Below, in pieces: positions 1-8,793 of a stretch of 64,000 bases of DNA. The notes beneath the pieces were generated by a model. It did no database searches. It was not told where the DNA came from and saw only the letters and a program-made list of their open reading frames with translations. The stretch spans positions 5,884-69,883 of the forward strand of contig DATMAU010000025.1 in NCBI GenBank assembly GCA_035559775.1, given 5' to 3'. Source of the stretch: AG1 sp035559775 (GTDB lineage: Archaea > Thermoproteota > Thermoprotei_A > Sulfolobales > AG1). The number at the start of each line of letters is the position of its first letter. Position 1 is the first letter of the stretch. A program made the position numbers and the translations under genes.

Positions 1-480
1 CTCAAGGATGAGTGCCATGAATAAGGGTCTCATCTTAGACGATGGGTTCCTCCAGGCATCTCTCGCCATAAATATGAAGAGTAGTATACCTACATCCATG
101 AATGTCGCTATAGCTAGTAGATAAGCTCCGCTGATCACATCTCCATATAGCCTTCCTCCCTCATGGAGCGCCTCATAAGCCTGGGTTAGTATGTTGTTCG
201 CTATAGCTCCTACCAGGATCGAGATCGAGATTATGCTAGCTATATAGGGAAACCTACCAAAGCCGAAGGGGTATTTTGGCGAGGGTTTCTTATTAACAAT
301 TATATATGATGCTAGGTATAGTATAAAGCTGTTAACAACATCGCCCACCGAGTGGAGTGTCTCGGCATAGATTGCTAGAGAGCCTACTATGATAAAGGCT
401 ATCAGTTTAGTAGTTGCCTGGACGGCATTTAGAAGAACAGATCCTAGAAAGACGAGGGGTGTTCTCCCGGAGGTCGACAT
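1..480 (-). CDS. CDF family cation efflux transporter (N-terminal part, cut by window edge)
   Basis: Exports divalent metal ions (Zn, Mn, Fe or similar) across the cytoplasmic membrane in exchange for protons. Only the first 160 codons lie in the window, and the frame is open to base 1. The protein starts M-S-T-S-G-R-T-P and has hydrophobic spans from about residue 9. The second span carries the CDF metal-site pattern H-x3-D within A-E-T-L-H-S-V-G-D. A pattern resembling K-Y-P-F-G-F-G-R follows, as is usual before the third helix. The ATG at 480 was chosen because the family pattern begins soon after it. An in-frame GTG at 549 is less likely, as it sits only about 12 nt from a TATA-like box at 561-570. 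Confidence 0.82.
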   Translation of the reverse strand, partial: MSTSGRTPLVFLGSVLLNAVQATTKLIAFIIVGSLAIYAETLHSVGDVVNSFILYLASYIIVNKKPSPKYPFGFGRFPYIASIISISILVGAIANNILTQAYEALHEGGRLYGDVISGAYLLAIATFMDVGILLFIFMARDAWRNPSSKMRPLFMALILE

Positions 481-560
481 ATGTTTGTTCCACCATATAG
501 CCAAAATAATGTTGGTCTTGGGGGCTATTAAACATAAAACTCTAACCACTCTAACTGGTT

Positions 561-570
561 CCTTTATATC
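561..570 (-). promoter_or_regulatory. TATA-like box for the cation transporter gene
   Basis: On the minus strand this reads GATATAAAGG. It lies about 80 nt before the ATG at 480, which would give a leader of roughly 55 nt. It is the only good TATA match in this gap. The rest of 481-747 shows nothing else I can name. Confidence 0.4.
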
Positions 571-747
571 ACACCTAACGATTTAAGACTAGCCTATAGC
601 CTCACGATCCGCATAATGCGTATACCATGCCTAAACATATAGAGCAACTGTAGTTGTATACTTGAGGGCTTGTGTGGTGGCAGGGCTAGTAATCCTTAGC
701 TCTATATACTAGCATTAGTAGAGAGATTAGAGCATACTTGGTTAGTG

Positions 748-1938
748 CTACTTAAACATAGAGGCAACTATGCCTGGGAGATCCATATATACATATCTAA
801 CCCCAGCCAGTTTTGGGAGATAGAAAGCAGCCTTTGCCGATGGTGTCGCTATACATCTATACCCCAGGGTATTGAGGGGCGAGATGACCCCACAGATCCC
901 GGCGAACACATTTACTCCTCTTGATGTCAAGAGATCTATTAGGCCTCTTCTAGACAGCTCTTCATATACGTGGTGTGATGTGAACACCCATACAGGCTTG
1001 ATCGCGTTGGCGTTTTTCTCAACAATAAGTCTGGCTAGATCCTCTATGAGCTCTATAGAGGCGTGTGGGCAGCCTATGAGTGCTGCATCGACCTCGCTGC
1101 ATATAGTGTCTTCCGAGGCTCTTCTGAGATCCTTATCATCTATGGAGATTCTCTCGATATTGTTAAGAGATCCCTGGATCTCTAGCGAGTCTGGGGAGAG
1201 CCCATCGATCACTACTAGACCCATACCACCGCTGGAACCCGCAGCTGCTAGGAATGCTTTCACTTCCTCATGGCTTTTAGGTTTTAAGCCAACCACATAT
1301 GGGATCTTTTCTCCGACCATCTCGCCAACTACTAATCCTGCGAGACCATAGTCAACAATGCTTCTCATTCTCGCCTCTATCTTGACTAGGATCTGTGGCT
1401 TTCTATTCTCATCAACCAGCAATCCCGCTCTATAAGTCTTACCCAGGATTGCTTCGAATAGGGCTAGAAGACCGCTCTCTCTATTGCTCCTGGCACCATA
1501 GATGCTGTTAGCGATCAGGACAGCGTTGCTCTCAGCCCATGCGAGGATCTCACCTGCTCTCGGCTCCCTATAATAGTAAGGAGTACATGTGAACCCGCTG
1601 ACACCCATCTCTTTAAATATCCCTAGGATCTCTCTCTGCCCCTGTATAAAGGGGGCACCATAGTTGAAGTAATAGCTGCTATCATCATCAACAGAGCCCG
1701 GGTTAGCTGTAGTGTATACGCTGAACCTAGCACCACCGTCGCGTAGGTCTCTCAAGAGGGAGAGTCCTGCCTCACCTATATTGCCATAACCAACCCCCGA
1801 GATATGGGCATGGGATATGGGTATAAGCCTATCAGCCCCCATGACCTCTCCAACCTTTACAACTACCTTTATAGCCTTCTCAAGGACCCAGCCGGCTTCC
1901 CCCTCATAGATCCTTTCCTCCTCTTTCGACAAATACAT
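748..1938 (-). CDS. AcnX-type dehydratase large subunit (probable phosphomevalonate dehydratase)
   Basis: Aconitase X (DUF521) catalytic subunit, 396 aa. In archaea this family, with a separate small swivelling subunit, dehydrates mevalonate 5-phosphate to trans-anhydromevalonate 5-phosphate in the modified mevalonate pathway that supplies archaeal lipids. The call rests on family features: an early G-E-A-G-W-V segment, the conserved I-S-H-A-H-I-S-G stretch, the N-P-G-S-V-D-D segment, and Cys/Asn/Gly-rich motifs (G-F-T-C-T-P-Y-Y; A-N-S-I-Y-G-A-R-S-N) that would hold the 4Fe-4S cluster and substrate. The small subunit is not next to it. It is transcribed away from topA, with a 99-nt gap, so it may be its own unit. 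Confidence 0.85.
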   Translation of the reverse strand: MYLSKEEERIYEGEAGWVLEKAIKVVVKVGEVMGADRLIPISHAHISGVGYGNIGEAGLSLLRDLRDGGARFSVYTTANPGSVDDDSSYYFNYGAPFIQGQREILGIFKEMGVSGFTCTPYYYREPRAGEILAWAESNAVLIANSIYGARSNRESGLLALFEAILGKTYRAGLLVDENRKPQILVKIEARMRSIVDYGLAGLVVGEMVGEKIPYVVGLKPKSHEEVKAFLAAAGSSGGMGLVVIDGLSPDSLEIQGSLNNIERISIDDKDLRRASEDTICSEVDAALIGCPHASIELIEDLARLIVEKNANAIKPVWVFTSHHVYEELSRRGLIDLLTSRGVNVFAGICGVISPLNTLGYRCIATPSAKAAFYLPKLAGVRYVYMDLPGIVASMFK

Positions 1939-2037
1939 AGGGACTCCTAGTATAAAAGAGCTAAGGCTGGATAATAGTATAACGGTTTATTAGGATCCCT
2001 TGCTAGGTATAACGATCCCTGAGAAGTTTTTAAACAC

Positions 2038-4050
2038 CTAGTCACCTGGTCTTTTTCTCGGGGGTTTTCTGAGGAAGTTTATTATCTCCTTAACAGCTGA
2101 TCCTGTTATTTCTAGCTTCGATAGCTTTTCTAAATAATCCTCCCACCCATATCCATCCTGGGCCCATTCTTTATAAATCTCGACAAGCTTTTCATAGGCT
2201 TTCTCATGTATGGGGCAGAAGCCGTTTTTATTGTTACTTGATGCGTAGCCACATATGGGGCATCCTCCGGTCTTTATCCCGAGGAGCATTGTCTCTGAGG
2301 GATCGATACTCTCTATGTTTTTGAGAAACCTCTCTATAGCTGTGCCAACCACGATCTTTGTCTTCTCAACAACATGCTCCCTTCTAAGCTCTCCTCTCCT
2401 TATCTTCTCCATCATCTCCTCGAAAGACCTGGTAAGATCTATTCTCGAGAGATCTGGGAAGTATTTCTCTATAGCTGAGTACACCATAAGCCCTAGTTCT
2501 GTTGCTCCGGATCCATCGACGTATTTCCTTCTAAACAGGGTCTCTATAATCTCTGCCCTTGTAGATTCTGTCCCTATACCCTGGCTCTCCATCCATTTAA
2601 GTAGTGTGGCTTTGTTGTGCGGAGCCTCGGGTCTTGTGTATGATATGGCTATCCTTACCAGGGCTATCTTTATTCTATCGCCTGGCTTGACATTTGGTAC
2701 TGTTTTCTCCTCTACCTTGTAGAATGGGTATGCGTCTAACCACCCCTTATAGGTTATCCTGGTCCCGTGGAGCTTGTAGGCTCTGCCGGCAACCTCTATA
2801 TCTATGCTTACTCGATCTATTACGGCTGGATCCATGAAGGTTGCTAGATACCTTCTAACCACGAGATCATAGATCTTAGCATGCTCTCTTTCAAGCCTTC
2901 TCGGGATCTCTCCCGTAGGGTATATAGCTGGGTGTGCTGGGTCGTCCATGGGGCCGTTATTTGGTGTGAGGCTCTCTTTCCTAAGGATCTTTAACGCTAT
3001 AGATCTATAATCACCCAGCCTTCCAATGCTCTGGATAATATCCCTGTGCCCTATCGTTAAGGGGAGCTTCTGGCTGTTTGTTCTCGGATAGCTTATGAGC
3101 GAGTCGAGGTATAGATCCTCAAGGATCTTGAGGGTTCTCGCTGGAGAGATCCTATATATTCTGTGCGCCTCTCCCTGCAGATCTCCTAGGTTGAATGGAT
3201 ATGGGGGCTTGTATGATAGAACCTCTCTCCTAACGTTTTTCACAATAGCGTATCCAGAGCTTTTGGCCTTCCTAGCATAATCCTCGGCTAGCTGCTTCCT
3301 TTTGAAAGGCTCTTCTGCGCTCTCTAGCTTATACTTCTTACCCGCTACCTCTATGTAGATGTTAACACTATACAGTGGTGTGGGAATGAACGTGTTTCTC
3401 TCAATAGTGTTTCTAACAACCTCGAAGAGGGTTGGTGTCTGGACCCTGCCGGCGCTCAGAACCCTACGCTCTCCCGAGATCTTGTTGAAAAGCATCATAA
3501 GGGCTCTCGAGACATTTATACCCCATATCCAGTCCATCTCATGCCTCGCCAGCCCGGCCTCGATCATATCTATATCCAGGGGTCCTAGGTTCCTAAAACT
3601 CCTTCTCAGTTCATCCTCAACGAGGGAGGAGAACTTCATCCTCTTCATTCTTCTCACGTCTCCCCAGTGTTTTACGATCATATAGCCGATCAGGGATCCT
3701 TCTATATCGTAGTCACAGGCGTTTATATAGGCCTTGGCCCTTGGAAGGATCTCTGAGAATGCTCTGTAGAATCTCTCAAGATGCTTATAATCGTCGTTAA
3801 CAACATGCCTAGGGATCCATTTATACTCGAAAACAGGTATCCCGTTCTTATTAGTGTCTATTGAGAATAGATGCCCTGCCGAGGGGATTACTACGTATTC
3901 CTCACCGTCTATCCTGAAGATCCATACGGGCACACCTTTATAGAGGATCTTTTTAGCCTTTCCCTGAGAGATGGCGCTAGCTATCTTAGCAGCAGCTCTT
4001 GGCTTCTCAGCCACTATTGCTATACAATCGTTACAGATCTTGATCATCAC
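2038..4050 (-). CDS. topA: DNA topoisomerase I, type IA
   Basis: Relaxes negatively supercoiled DNA by single-strand passage. The 670-aa protein has an N-terminal TOPRIM domain with the acidic D-x-D-x-E-G motif (C-D-Y-D-I-E-G-S), then the cleavage domain with the catalytic tyrosine at about residue 321 in S-Y-P-R-T-N-S. A C-terminal Cys/His cluster (C-P-I-C-G ... C-P-I-H) is a small zinc-binding tail. Length fits archaeal topoisomerase IA. It lies 7 nt downstream of the site-2 protease gene on the same strand, so the two are probably co-transcribed. It lacks a helicase part and is therefore not reverse gyrase. Confidence 0.95.
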   Translation of the reverse strand: MMIKICNDCIAIVAEKPRAAAKIASAISQGKAKKILYKGVPVWIFRIDGEEYVVIPSAGHLFSIDTNKNGIPVFEYKWIPRHVVNDDYKHLERFYRAFSEILPRAKAYINACDYDIEGSLIGYMIVKHWGDVRRMKRMKFSSLVEDELRRSFRNLGPLDIDMIEAGLARHEMDWIWGINVSRALMMLFNKISGERRVLSAGRVQTPTLFEVVRNTIERNTFIPTPLYSVNIYIEVAGKKYKLESAEEPFKRKQLAEDYARKAKSSGYAIVKNVRREVLSYKPPYPFNLGDLQGEAHRIYRISPARTLKILEDLYLDSLISYPRTNSQKLPLTIGHRDIIQSIGRLGDYRSIALKILRKESLTPNNGPMDDPAHPAIYPTGEIPRRLEREHAKIYDLVVRRYLATFMDPAVIDRVSIDIEVAGRAYKLHGTRITYKGWLDAYPFYKVEEKTVPNVKPGDRIKIALVRIAISYTRPEAPHNKATLLKWMESQGIGTESTRAEIIETLFRRKYVDGSGATELGLMVYSAIEKYFPDLSRIDLTRSFEEMMEKIRRGELRREHVVEKTKIVVGTAIERFLKNIESIDPSETMLLGIKTGGCPICGYASSNNKNGFCPIHEKAYEKLVEIYKEWAQDGYGWEDYLEKLSKLEITGSAVKEIINFLRKPPRKRPGD

Positions 4051-4057
4051 CCTACCC

Positions 4058-5260
4058 TCATAAGGGCAGGGGTATTGTTATGGCTAGCATTATGATCCAC
4101 AGTATAGCTGCTATAGTAGCACCCAACCCTGGCCTAGCCTCTCTATAGGCAGGGCCTGGATGGGATCTCATCCCTGTTGCTAGAAATATTATGAGCAGGA
4201 AGAACGCTATGGTCATGAGGATCTCAGCCCTGATGACCATCGCTGCAGCGATCATTGTTATAGATATGATCACTCCTATCAGCATATGGGTTCTCATGCT
4301 AACAAGGGATCTGAGAACCTGCCCTCCGTCAAGCTGTGCTACGGGGAGAAGGTTTAGGAAGTGTATTAGCATGAGGAAGTAGCCGGCATATGCTACTGGG
4401 TTTAGTATCACCACCTCATTTTGTCCAGGATTTACCAGCGTGTTAACCATGAGTGTGAAGAGTAGTGGTGAGAAGCTTATCTCCTGAAAGCTTGTAGCCA
4501 TACTGCTTGGGATCATGTATGAGGTCGAGATCCCATAGATCGTCACTGCGAGAATCGCTATGAAGCCGGCTAGAGGCCCCGCTATGGCTACCATAGCAAG
4601 ATCATCGGCTGTTGCTGGCAGGAATCTCATTAGTATCACAGCACCAAAAGTACCTAACCCTATCCCAGGAGGTCCTGGTATGAAGTAAGGGGGTGTTGCT
4701 GGGAGTCTCAGAATCCTTGAGGTTAGGAAATGCCCTAGCTCGTGTATAGCTAGGGGTCCTAGTATTGATAGGGCTAGTATCGCTACATATATAGATCCGA
4801 GTCTTAGGGATTCAGTCTCTATGCCGAATCTTCTCGCTATCTCGAGATCTTGGGAATACCACATGTAGGAGGTTATGGTGACTGTAACTATAGATGCTAG
4901 TAATAATATGGCTATTGTTATGGGATTATAACCCCTTCTCTTCCCAATATTATATATTCTTAGGTAGTAGTTACCATCTATACTTAGCAGCTGTGGATAA
5001 TAGCCCGTGTTTATGATCTCTCTGTATAGTTCTTTGAAATCCCTCTCAATGTTAGAGGGATCTTGGGGTGCTACTCTATATATGTCAATCTCAATCCTGT
5101 CTTCTTCATCGCCCACAGAGCTCTCCTTATGATGCTCAAGCACTATGAATTTACGCTCAATAAGTGCTAGTACTTCTGTGATCAGCTCTCCCCATCTAGT
5201 GATATGGGTATCCCAACTAATATTTAAAGGGCAGGCTTGTGTATTATTTAGCCCTCCCAC
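4058..5260 (-). CDS. Site-2 protease family (M50) membrane metalloprotease
   Basis: Intramembrane zinc protease, 400 aa. The first 120 residues are soluble and unrecognised. Several transmembrane helices follow. Zinc ligands are visible as H173-E-L-G-H177, and the third ligand as D311 in the N-L-L-P-V-A-Q-L-D-G-G motif, both diagnostic for M50. Such enzymes cut membrane-anchored regulators or small membrane peptides; the substrate here is unknown. It shares a 21-nt divergent gap with the pyrophosphatase gene and is followed after 7 nt by topA. The start at 5260 is the only clear one, but the N-terminus is not conserved enough to confirm it. Confidence 0.88.
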   Translation of the reverse strand: MGGLNNTQACPLNISWDTHITRWGELITEVLALIERKFIVLEHHKESSVGDEEDRIEIDIYRVAPQDPSNIERDFKELYREIINTGYYPQLLSIDGNYYLRIYNIGKRRGYNPITIAILLLASIVTVTITSYMWYSQDLEIARRFGIETESLRLGSIYVAILALSILGPLAIHELGHFLTSRILRLPATPPYFIPGPPGIGLGTFGAVILMRFLPATADDLAMVAIAGPLAGFIAILAVTIYGISTSYMIPSSMATSFQEISFSPLLFTLMVNTLVNPGQNEVVILNPVAYAGYFLMLIHFLNLLPVAQLDGGQVLRSLVSMRTHMLIGVIISITMIAAAMVIRAEILMTIAFFLLIIFLATGMRSHPGPAYREARPGLGATIAAILWIIMLAITIPLPL

Positions 5261-5281
5261 TATACTATTTCGGGACCCTGG

Positions 5282-5806
5282 TTGAAGAGGCTAGGCCCTG
5301 GTGATAAGGCTCCAAATATTGTTAACGTGGTCATAGAGATCCCGGCTAACTCTTCTGTGAAGTACGAGTATGATGAGGAACTGGGTGTGATAAGCGTTGA
5401 TCGCGTGCTATATACAGCAATGATCTATCCCTTCAACTATGGCTTCATACCAGGAACCCTGGAAGAGGATGGGGATCCTGTTGATGTGCTGGTTATAAGC
5501 GACCACACATTCCTTCCTGGATCTGTGGTTAGGGTGAGACCAATAGCTATTCTAGAAATGGAGGACGAGGAAGGGGTTGATGCTAAGATCGTTGCTGTTC
5601 CTGACGATAAGGTTGAGCCGAGATATTCCAGCATAAAGGATCTAAAAGATCTGCCTGATATAATAAAGAGGAGAATAGAGCATTTCTTCCAACACTACAA
5701 AGAGTTGGAGCCGGGTAAGTGGGTTAAGATAAGAGGTTGGAAGGGTGCTGAGGAGGCTAGGAAAAAGATCTCAGATGCTATCGAGAGGGCTGCGGGGAAG
5801 AGGTAG
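5282..5806 (+). CDS. ppa: Inorganic pyrophosphatase, family I
   Basis: Hydrolyses pyrophosphate to two phosphates and so pulls biosynthetic reactions forward. The 174-aa length is typical of the archaeal cytosolic enzyme. The family I signature D-G-D-P-V-D is present, as are the Y-N-Y-G-F-I-P-like segment (F-N-Y-G-F-I-P-G) and the C-terminal H-F-F-Q-H-Y-K segment. It begins with TTG. A TATA-like stretch (TATTATTTA) lies 32-40 nt upstream, inside the start of the divergent protease gene. It is the first gene of a same-strand run that continues with nre after 7 nt. Confidence 0.96.
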   Translation: MKRLGPGDKAPNIVNVVIEIPANSSVKYEYDEELGVISVDRVLYTAMIYPFNYGFIPGTLEEDGDPVDVLVISDHTFLPGSVVRVRPIAILEMEDEEGVDAKIVAVPDDKVEPRYSSIKDLKDLPDIIKRRIEHFFQHYKELEPGKWVKIRGWKGAEEARKKISDAIERAAGKR

Positions 5807-5813
5807 TCTATAG

Positions 5814-7049
5814 GTGCTGGGAGTAGCGAGGATACCTCCACAGTTATGTATTAGGTGTAGGGGTTCTCGATACCTATGTGGGCTTCCATACTGTCCTATA
5901 ATAGTTAACTCTATCTCGTCCATGGTTTTAGATAGGGTAGAGGGAGAAAGGCTCGACGGATCCTCTCCCCCGAGCGTGTTTGTTGGCAGGGAAGGCTATC
6001 CGTGGGTGAGGGTATACCCCTCATCGCCCCCGATCAAGGGTGATACATCGATCCACGAGGATCCGTCTAGATGGGTGCACATGGATCTAGAGGAGTTCCT
6101 CTCACTCAGAATCTCTCTAGTGAGAGGGTATAGAGTATATAGAGTAGGCGATGCTATGCAACCGCCCCGAGAGCTCGGAGAAGTCATAGAACTATCCCTC
6201 AGCCCTGGGCCGGCTGATGTTGAGATGCTCTTTGAAAAGAAGCCAAGTGGCGGTGTTCTGATAAGCGAGACCACACCGCCAATGGGTCCCTCAGCTCCTC
6301 TCAAGAGGGTTAGTATAGGCTCTATTAGGCCGCTTGAGAGAGTTGTTGAGAAGGTCTATAACGATCATGACCTCAGGGCTAGGGAAGCCGTGTTTATGCT
6401 ATACACCAGCGGGATCGAGGTCCACAGGATCTCGAGGATCCTTAGTGTTGGTGCTATTGGTAAGAAGAGAAGGCTTGTCCCAACTAGGTGGGCTATAACA
6501 GCTGTCGATAAGATCGTTTCCGACATGCTTCTTGAGCAGGTTAAGCGCTATAGCATTATAGACCGCTATATGCTCTATAAGAGGAGGGTTGATAGGAATC
6601 TCTTCATATCCATACTAGCACCCCATACATGGGCTTTCGAGTGGGGTGAGGCATGGTATCCTGGGAGTACGTGGAATATGTGGGGCTCGGAGCCTTGGGT
6701 GGAGGTTGATTATGAGGGGTATAGGGGTAGGGATAGCTATCCAGGTATAGGGGGTTGTTACTATGCGTCAAGGCTAGCCTCTCTAGAGGCTCTGAACGCT
6801 ATGAGGAGACAGGCTGCTGTAATAAGCTGGAGGGAGATCTATGAGGGTTTCAACCTACCTGTTGGTGTTTGGTTTGTTAGGGAGAATATGAGGGCTATGT
6901 ATAGATCAGAGCCCGAGGTTTTCGACAGCTTAGAGGATGTTCTCAAGAGGGTTGCCGAGCTTCTCAGAACACCTATAAGGAGCTTTCTAGAGAAGTCGGG
7001 GGTGTTCAGGGTTCTCAGCAGTAGGAGGATAACAAGCTATATGGGTTGA
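5814..7049 (+). CDS. Nre family archaeal DNA repair protein
   Basis: The Nre family is an archaeal DNA repair factor reported to work with PCNA. The 411-aa protein opens with the family's Cys cluster, C12-x2-C15-x6-C22-x4-C27, a likely zinc site. It carries conserved Trp-rich central stretches (W-A-F-E-W-G-E-A-W-Y; W-N-M-W-G-S-E-P-W-V). The last 25 residues contain no textbook PCNA-binding box that I can see, unlike some described members. It starts with GTG 7 nt after ppa and is followed after 3 nt by a radical SAM gene, which suggests an operon and a shared repair role. Confidence 0.85.
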   Translation: MLGVARIPPQLCIRCRGSRYLCGLPYCPIIVNSISSMVLDRVEGERLDGSSPPSVFVGREGYPWVRVYPSSPPIKGDTSIHEDPSRWVHMDLEEFLSLRISLVRGYRVYRVGDAMQPPRELGEVIELSLSPGPADVEMLFEKKPSGGVLISETTPPMGPSAPLKRVSIGSIRPLERVVEKVYNDHDLRAREAVFMLYTSGIEVHRISRILSVGAIGKKRRLVPTRWAITAVDKIVSDMLLEQVKRYSIIDRYMLYKRRVDRNLFISILAPHTWAFEWGEAWYPGSTWNMWGSEPWVEVDYEGYRGRDSYPGIGGCYYASRLASLEALNAMRRQAAVISWREIYEGFNLPVGVWFVRENMRAMYRSEPEVFDSLEDVLKRVAELLRTPIRSFLEKSGVFRVLSSRRITSYMG

Positions 7050-7052
7050 GCT

Positions 7053-7961
7053 ATGCTTCCTAAGAAGGTTATAGAGATAAGGGTTTCCAAGGCCCTCTAT
7101 AGATCTAAACTACCTGATCTAGATTATAGCCTCAACCCATACCAAGGCTGCTCATTCGGGTGTATCTATTGCTATGCTATTCATTTCACAGGAATCGAGG
7201 AGGCTGCCAATAATTGGGGTGAGGTTGTTGCTGTTAAGGTGAACCTGGTCGAGGTTCTCAGGAGGGAGGTTATGCATACTACTAAGAAAGGGGTTGTTGG
7301 TGTTTCAACGATAACGGATCCTTATATGCCTATCGAGGCTAGATACAGCCTTACCAGAAGATCTATAGAGCTTCTACTGGCATATAGATTCAGGGTATCT
7401 ATACAGACTAAATCGCCCCTCGTTCTCAGGGATCTCGATATGCTGAGAACCCATAGGGATAAGGTTGATGTTGGGATGACAATAACAACCATGGATCCTT
7501 CTCTCGCAAGGGTTATAGAGCCCAGGGCTCCCCACCCGCTTGCAAGGGCTAGGGCTCTTAAGAAGATCTCTGACTCCCTGATCTATACGTGGATCTTCCT
7601 CGGACCAATAATTCCAGGGCTGAACGATAGTGAGGAGCATATTGAAGGCGTCATAGGTGCTGCTAGTGAGAGCAACAGTCTGGTAATATTTGATCTTTTA
7701 AACATATACGATAGAACCTGGAGCTATATGAAGGAGAGACTGGATCGAGATGAAGTTACGAAGATCTACAGGGTTGTGCGGTACGGAAGCAAGGGTTACT
7801 GGTCTAGAATAAAGAGCCTGGTGCTCAAACTCTGTGCAAAACACGGGGTCATGTGTATCGACTTCCACCTCAGCGACCCCTTCGAGACTAACAGCTGGCC
7901 TAGTATTAGGAAAGCAGGGTATATAAGAAGGGGTGAAGCGTCTCAGAAACGTCTTTTCTAG
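7053..7961 (+). CDS. Radical SAM protein, spore photoproduct lyase-like
   Basis: A 302-aa radical SAM enzyme with cluster ligands C33-x3-C37-x2-C40 (C-S-F-G-C-I-Y-C) preceded by N-P-Y-Q-G. This layout is typical of the SplB-like or Rv2578c-like group annotated as DNA repair photolyase-related. The real reaction of this subgroup is not established. The gene begins 3 nt after the nre stop, so the pairing suggests a nucleic-acid repair or modification role. That role is inference from context only. Confidence 0.82.
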   Translation: MLPKKVIEIRVSKALYRSKLPDLDYSLNPYQGCSFGCIYCYAIHFTGIEEAANNWGEVVAVKVNLVEVLRREVMHTTKKGVVGVSTITDPYMPIEARYSLTRRSIELLLAYRFRVSIQTKSPLVLRDLDMLRTHRDKVDVGMTITTMDPSLARVIEPRAPHPLARARALKKISDSLIYTWIFLGPIIPGLNDSEEHIEGVIGAASESNSLVIFDLLNIYDRTWSYMKERLDRDEVTKIYRVVRYGSKGYWSRIKSLVLKLCAKHGVMCIDFHLSDPFETNSWPSIRKAGYIRRGEASQKRLF

Positions 7962-7990
7962 AGAACTCAGCTTTGTATAGGCATTCCACG

Positions 7991-8000
7991 CTTTATATAC
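7991..8000 (+). promoter_or_regulatory. TATA box for alaX
   Basis: The sequence CTTTATATAC lies 15-27 nt before the ATGs at 8015 and 8018. This spacing suits a nearly leaderless transcript starting at or near 8018-8022 and argues against the longer frame that opens at 7973, upstream of the box. Confidence 0.5.
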
Positions 8001-8017
8001 TCCTATCGTTAAGAATG

Positions 8018-8746
8018 ATGGGGCCTTGCTTGGCAACGATCCACCTCTATAGGGATGACTCGTATTTGAAAGAATTTAGAGCCAGGATCGTTAGTATCAC
8101 GGACCGAGGGCTAGTCCTTGACAAAACAGCCTTCCACCCAGATAGTGGTGGTGTCTCCAGCGATACTGGGTACCTAATCATAGGTGGTAAAAATTACAGA
8201 GTGCTTAGAGCAGTCCACGATAGGGAGAATGACGAGGTATACCACGTGCTTGATAGCTATGAGGGGATCTCCCCAGGCATGGAGGTTGTTGGCGTGATAG
8301 ACTGGGACAGGAGGTATAGGCTAATGAGGCTCCATACAGCAGCCCACATAATATCAGCTATAATGTATAGAGACTATGGTGCTATGATAACAGGCGGGCA
8401 GATAGAGCCTGAATATGCCAGGGATGATTTCTCTATAGAGAGGTTCGATAGACAGGTCTTTGAAGATGCTATTAGAAAGGCTAACGATGTTGTCAGAGCA
8501 GGGCTTGAGGTTAAGATCTATTATTTGAAGAGGGAGGAGGCTATGAAGATCCCGGGGATTGTTAAGCTCGCAGAAAAGATGCCACCAGGGTATGAAATCC
8601 TAAGGATCGTTGAGATCCCTGGGGTAGATATTCAAGCCGATGGAGGACCCCATGTTAGGAATACGGGCGAGATAGGGGAGATAAAGCTCCTAAAGGTTGA
8701 GAATAGAGGGAGAAATAAGAAGAGAATCTACTATACAGTCCCGTAA
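8018..8746 (+). CDS. alaX: Alanyl-tRNA editing protein AlaX
   Basis: Free-standing editing domain that removes serine or glycine from mischarged tRNA-Ala. It resembles the AlaRS editing domain: an F-H-P-D-S-G-G-V motif, H-T-A-A-H zinc ligands, and a C-terminal D-G-G-P-H-V-R-N-T-G-E-I-G. In most AlaX and AlaRS proteins the third zinc ligand is Cys (C-G-G-T-H). Here an Asp stands at or next to that place. The start is placed at one of two tandem ATGs (8015, 8018) because a TATA box lies just upstream and family members start shortly before the L-Y-R-D-D-S-Y-L segment. The frame itself opens at 7973. Confidence 0.88.
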   Translation: MGPCLATIHLYRDDSYLKEFRARIVSITDRGLVLDKTAFHPDSGGVSSDTGYLIIGGKNYRVLRAVHDRENDEVYHVLDSYEGISPGMEVVGVIDWDRRYRLMRLHTAAHIISAIMYRDYGAMITGGQIEPEYARDDFSIERFDRQVFEDAIRKANDVVRAGLEVKIYYLKREEAMKIPGIVKLAEKMPPGYEILRIVEIPGVDIQADGGPHVRNTGEIGEIKLLKVENRGRNKKRIYYTVP

Positions 8747-8793
8747 ATGTTGTAGTTATTATTATATCCAGCAAAGTCTCCCTGGGGATCAGC

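Noticed and set aside
389..586. 65-codon plus-strand frame
   Set aside because: Lies antisense to the start of the cation transporter, which has clear family motifs.
2038..4050. Reverse gyrase
   Set aside because: Only the topoisomerase IA part is present at 670 aa; no helicase domain.
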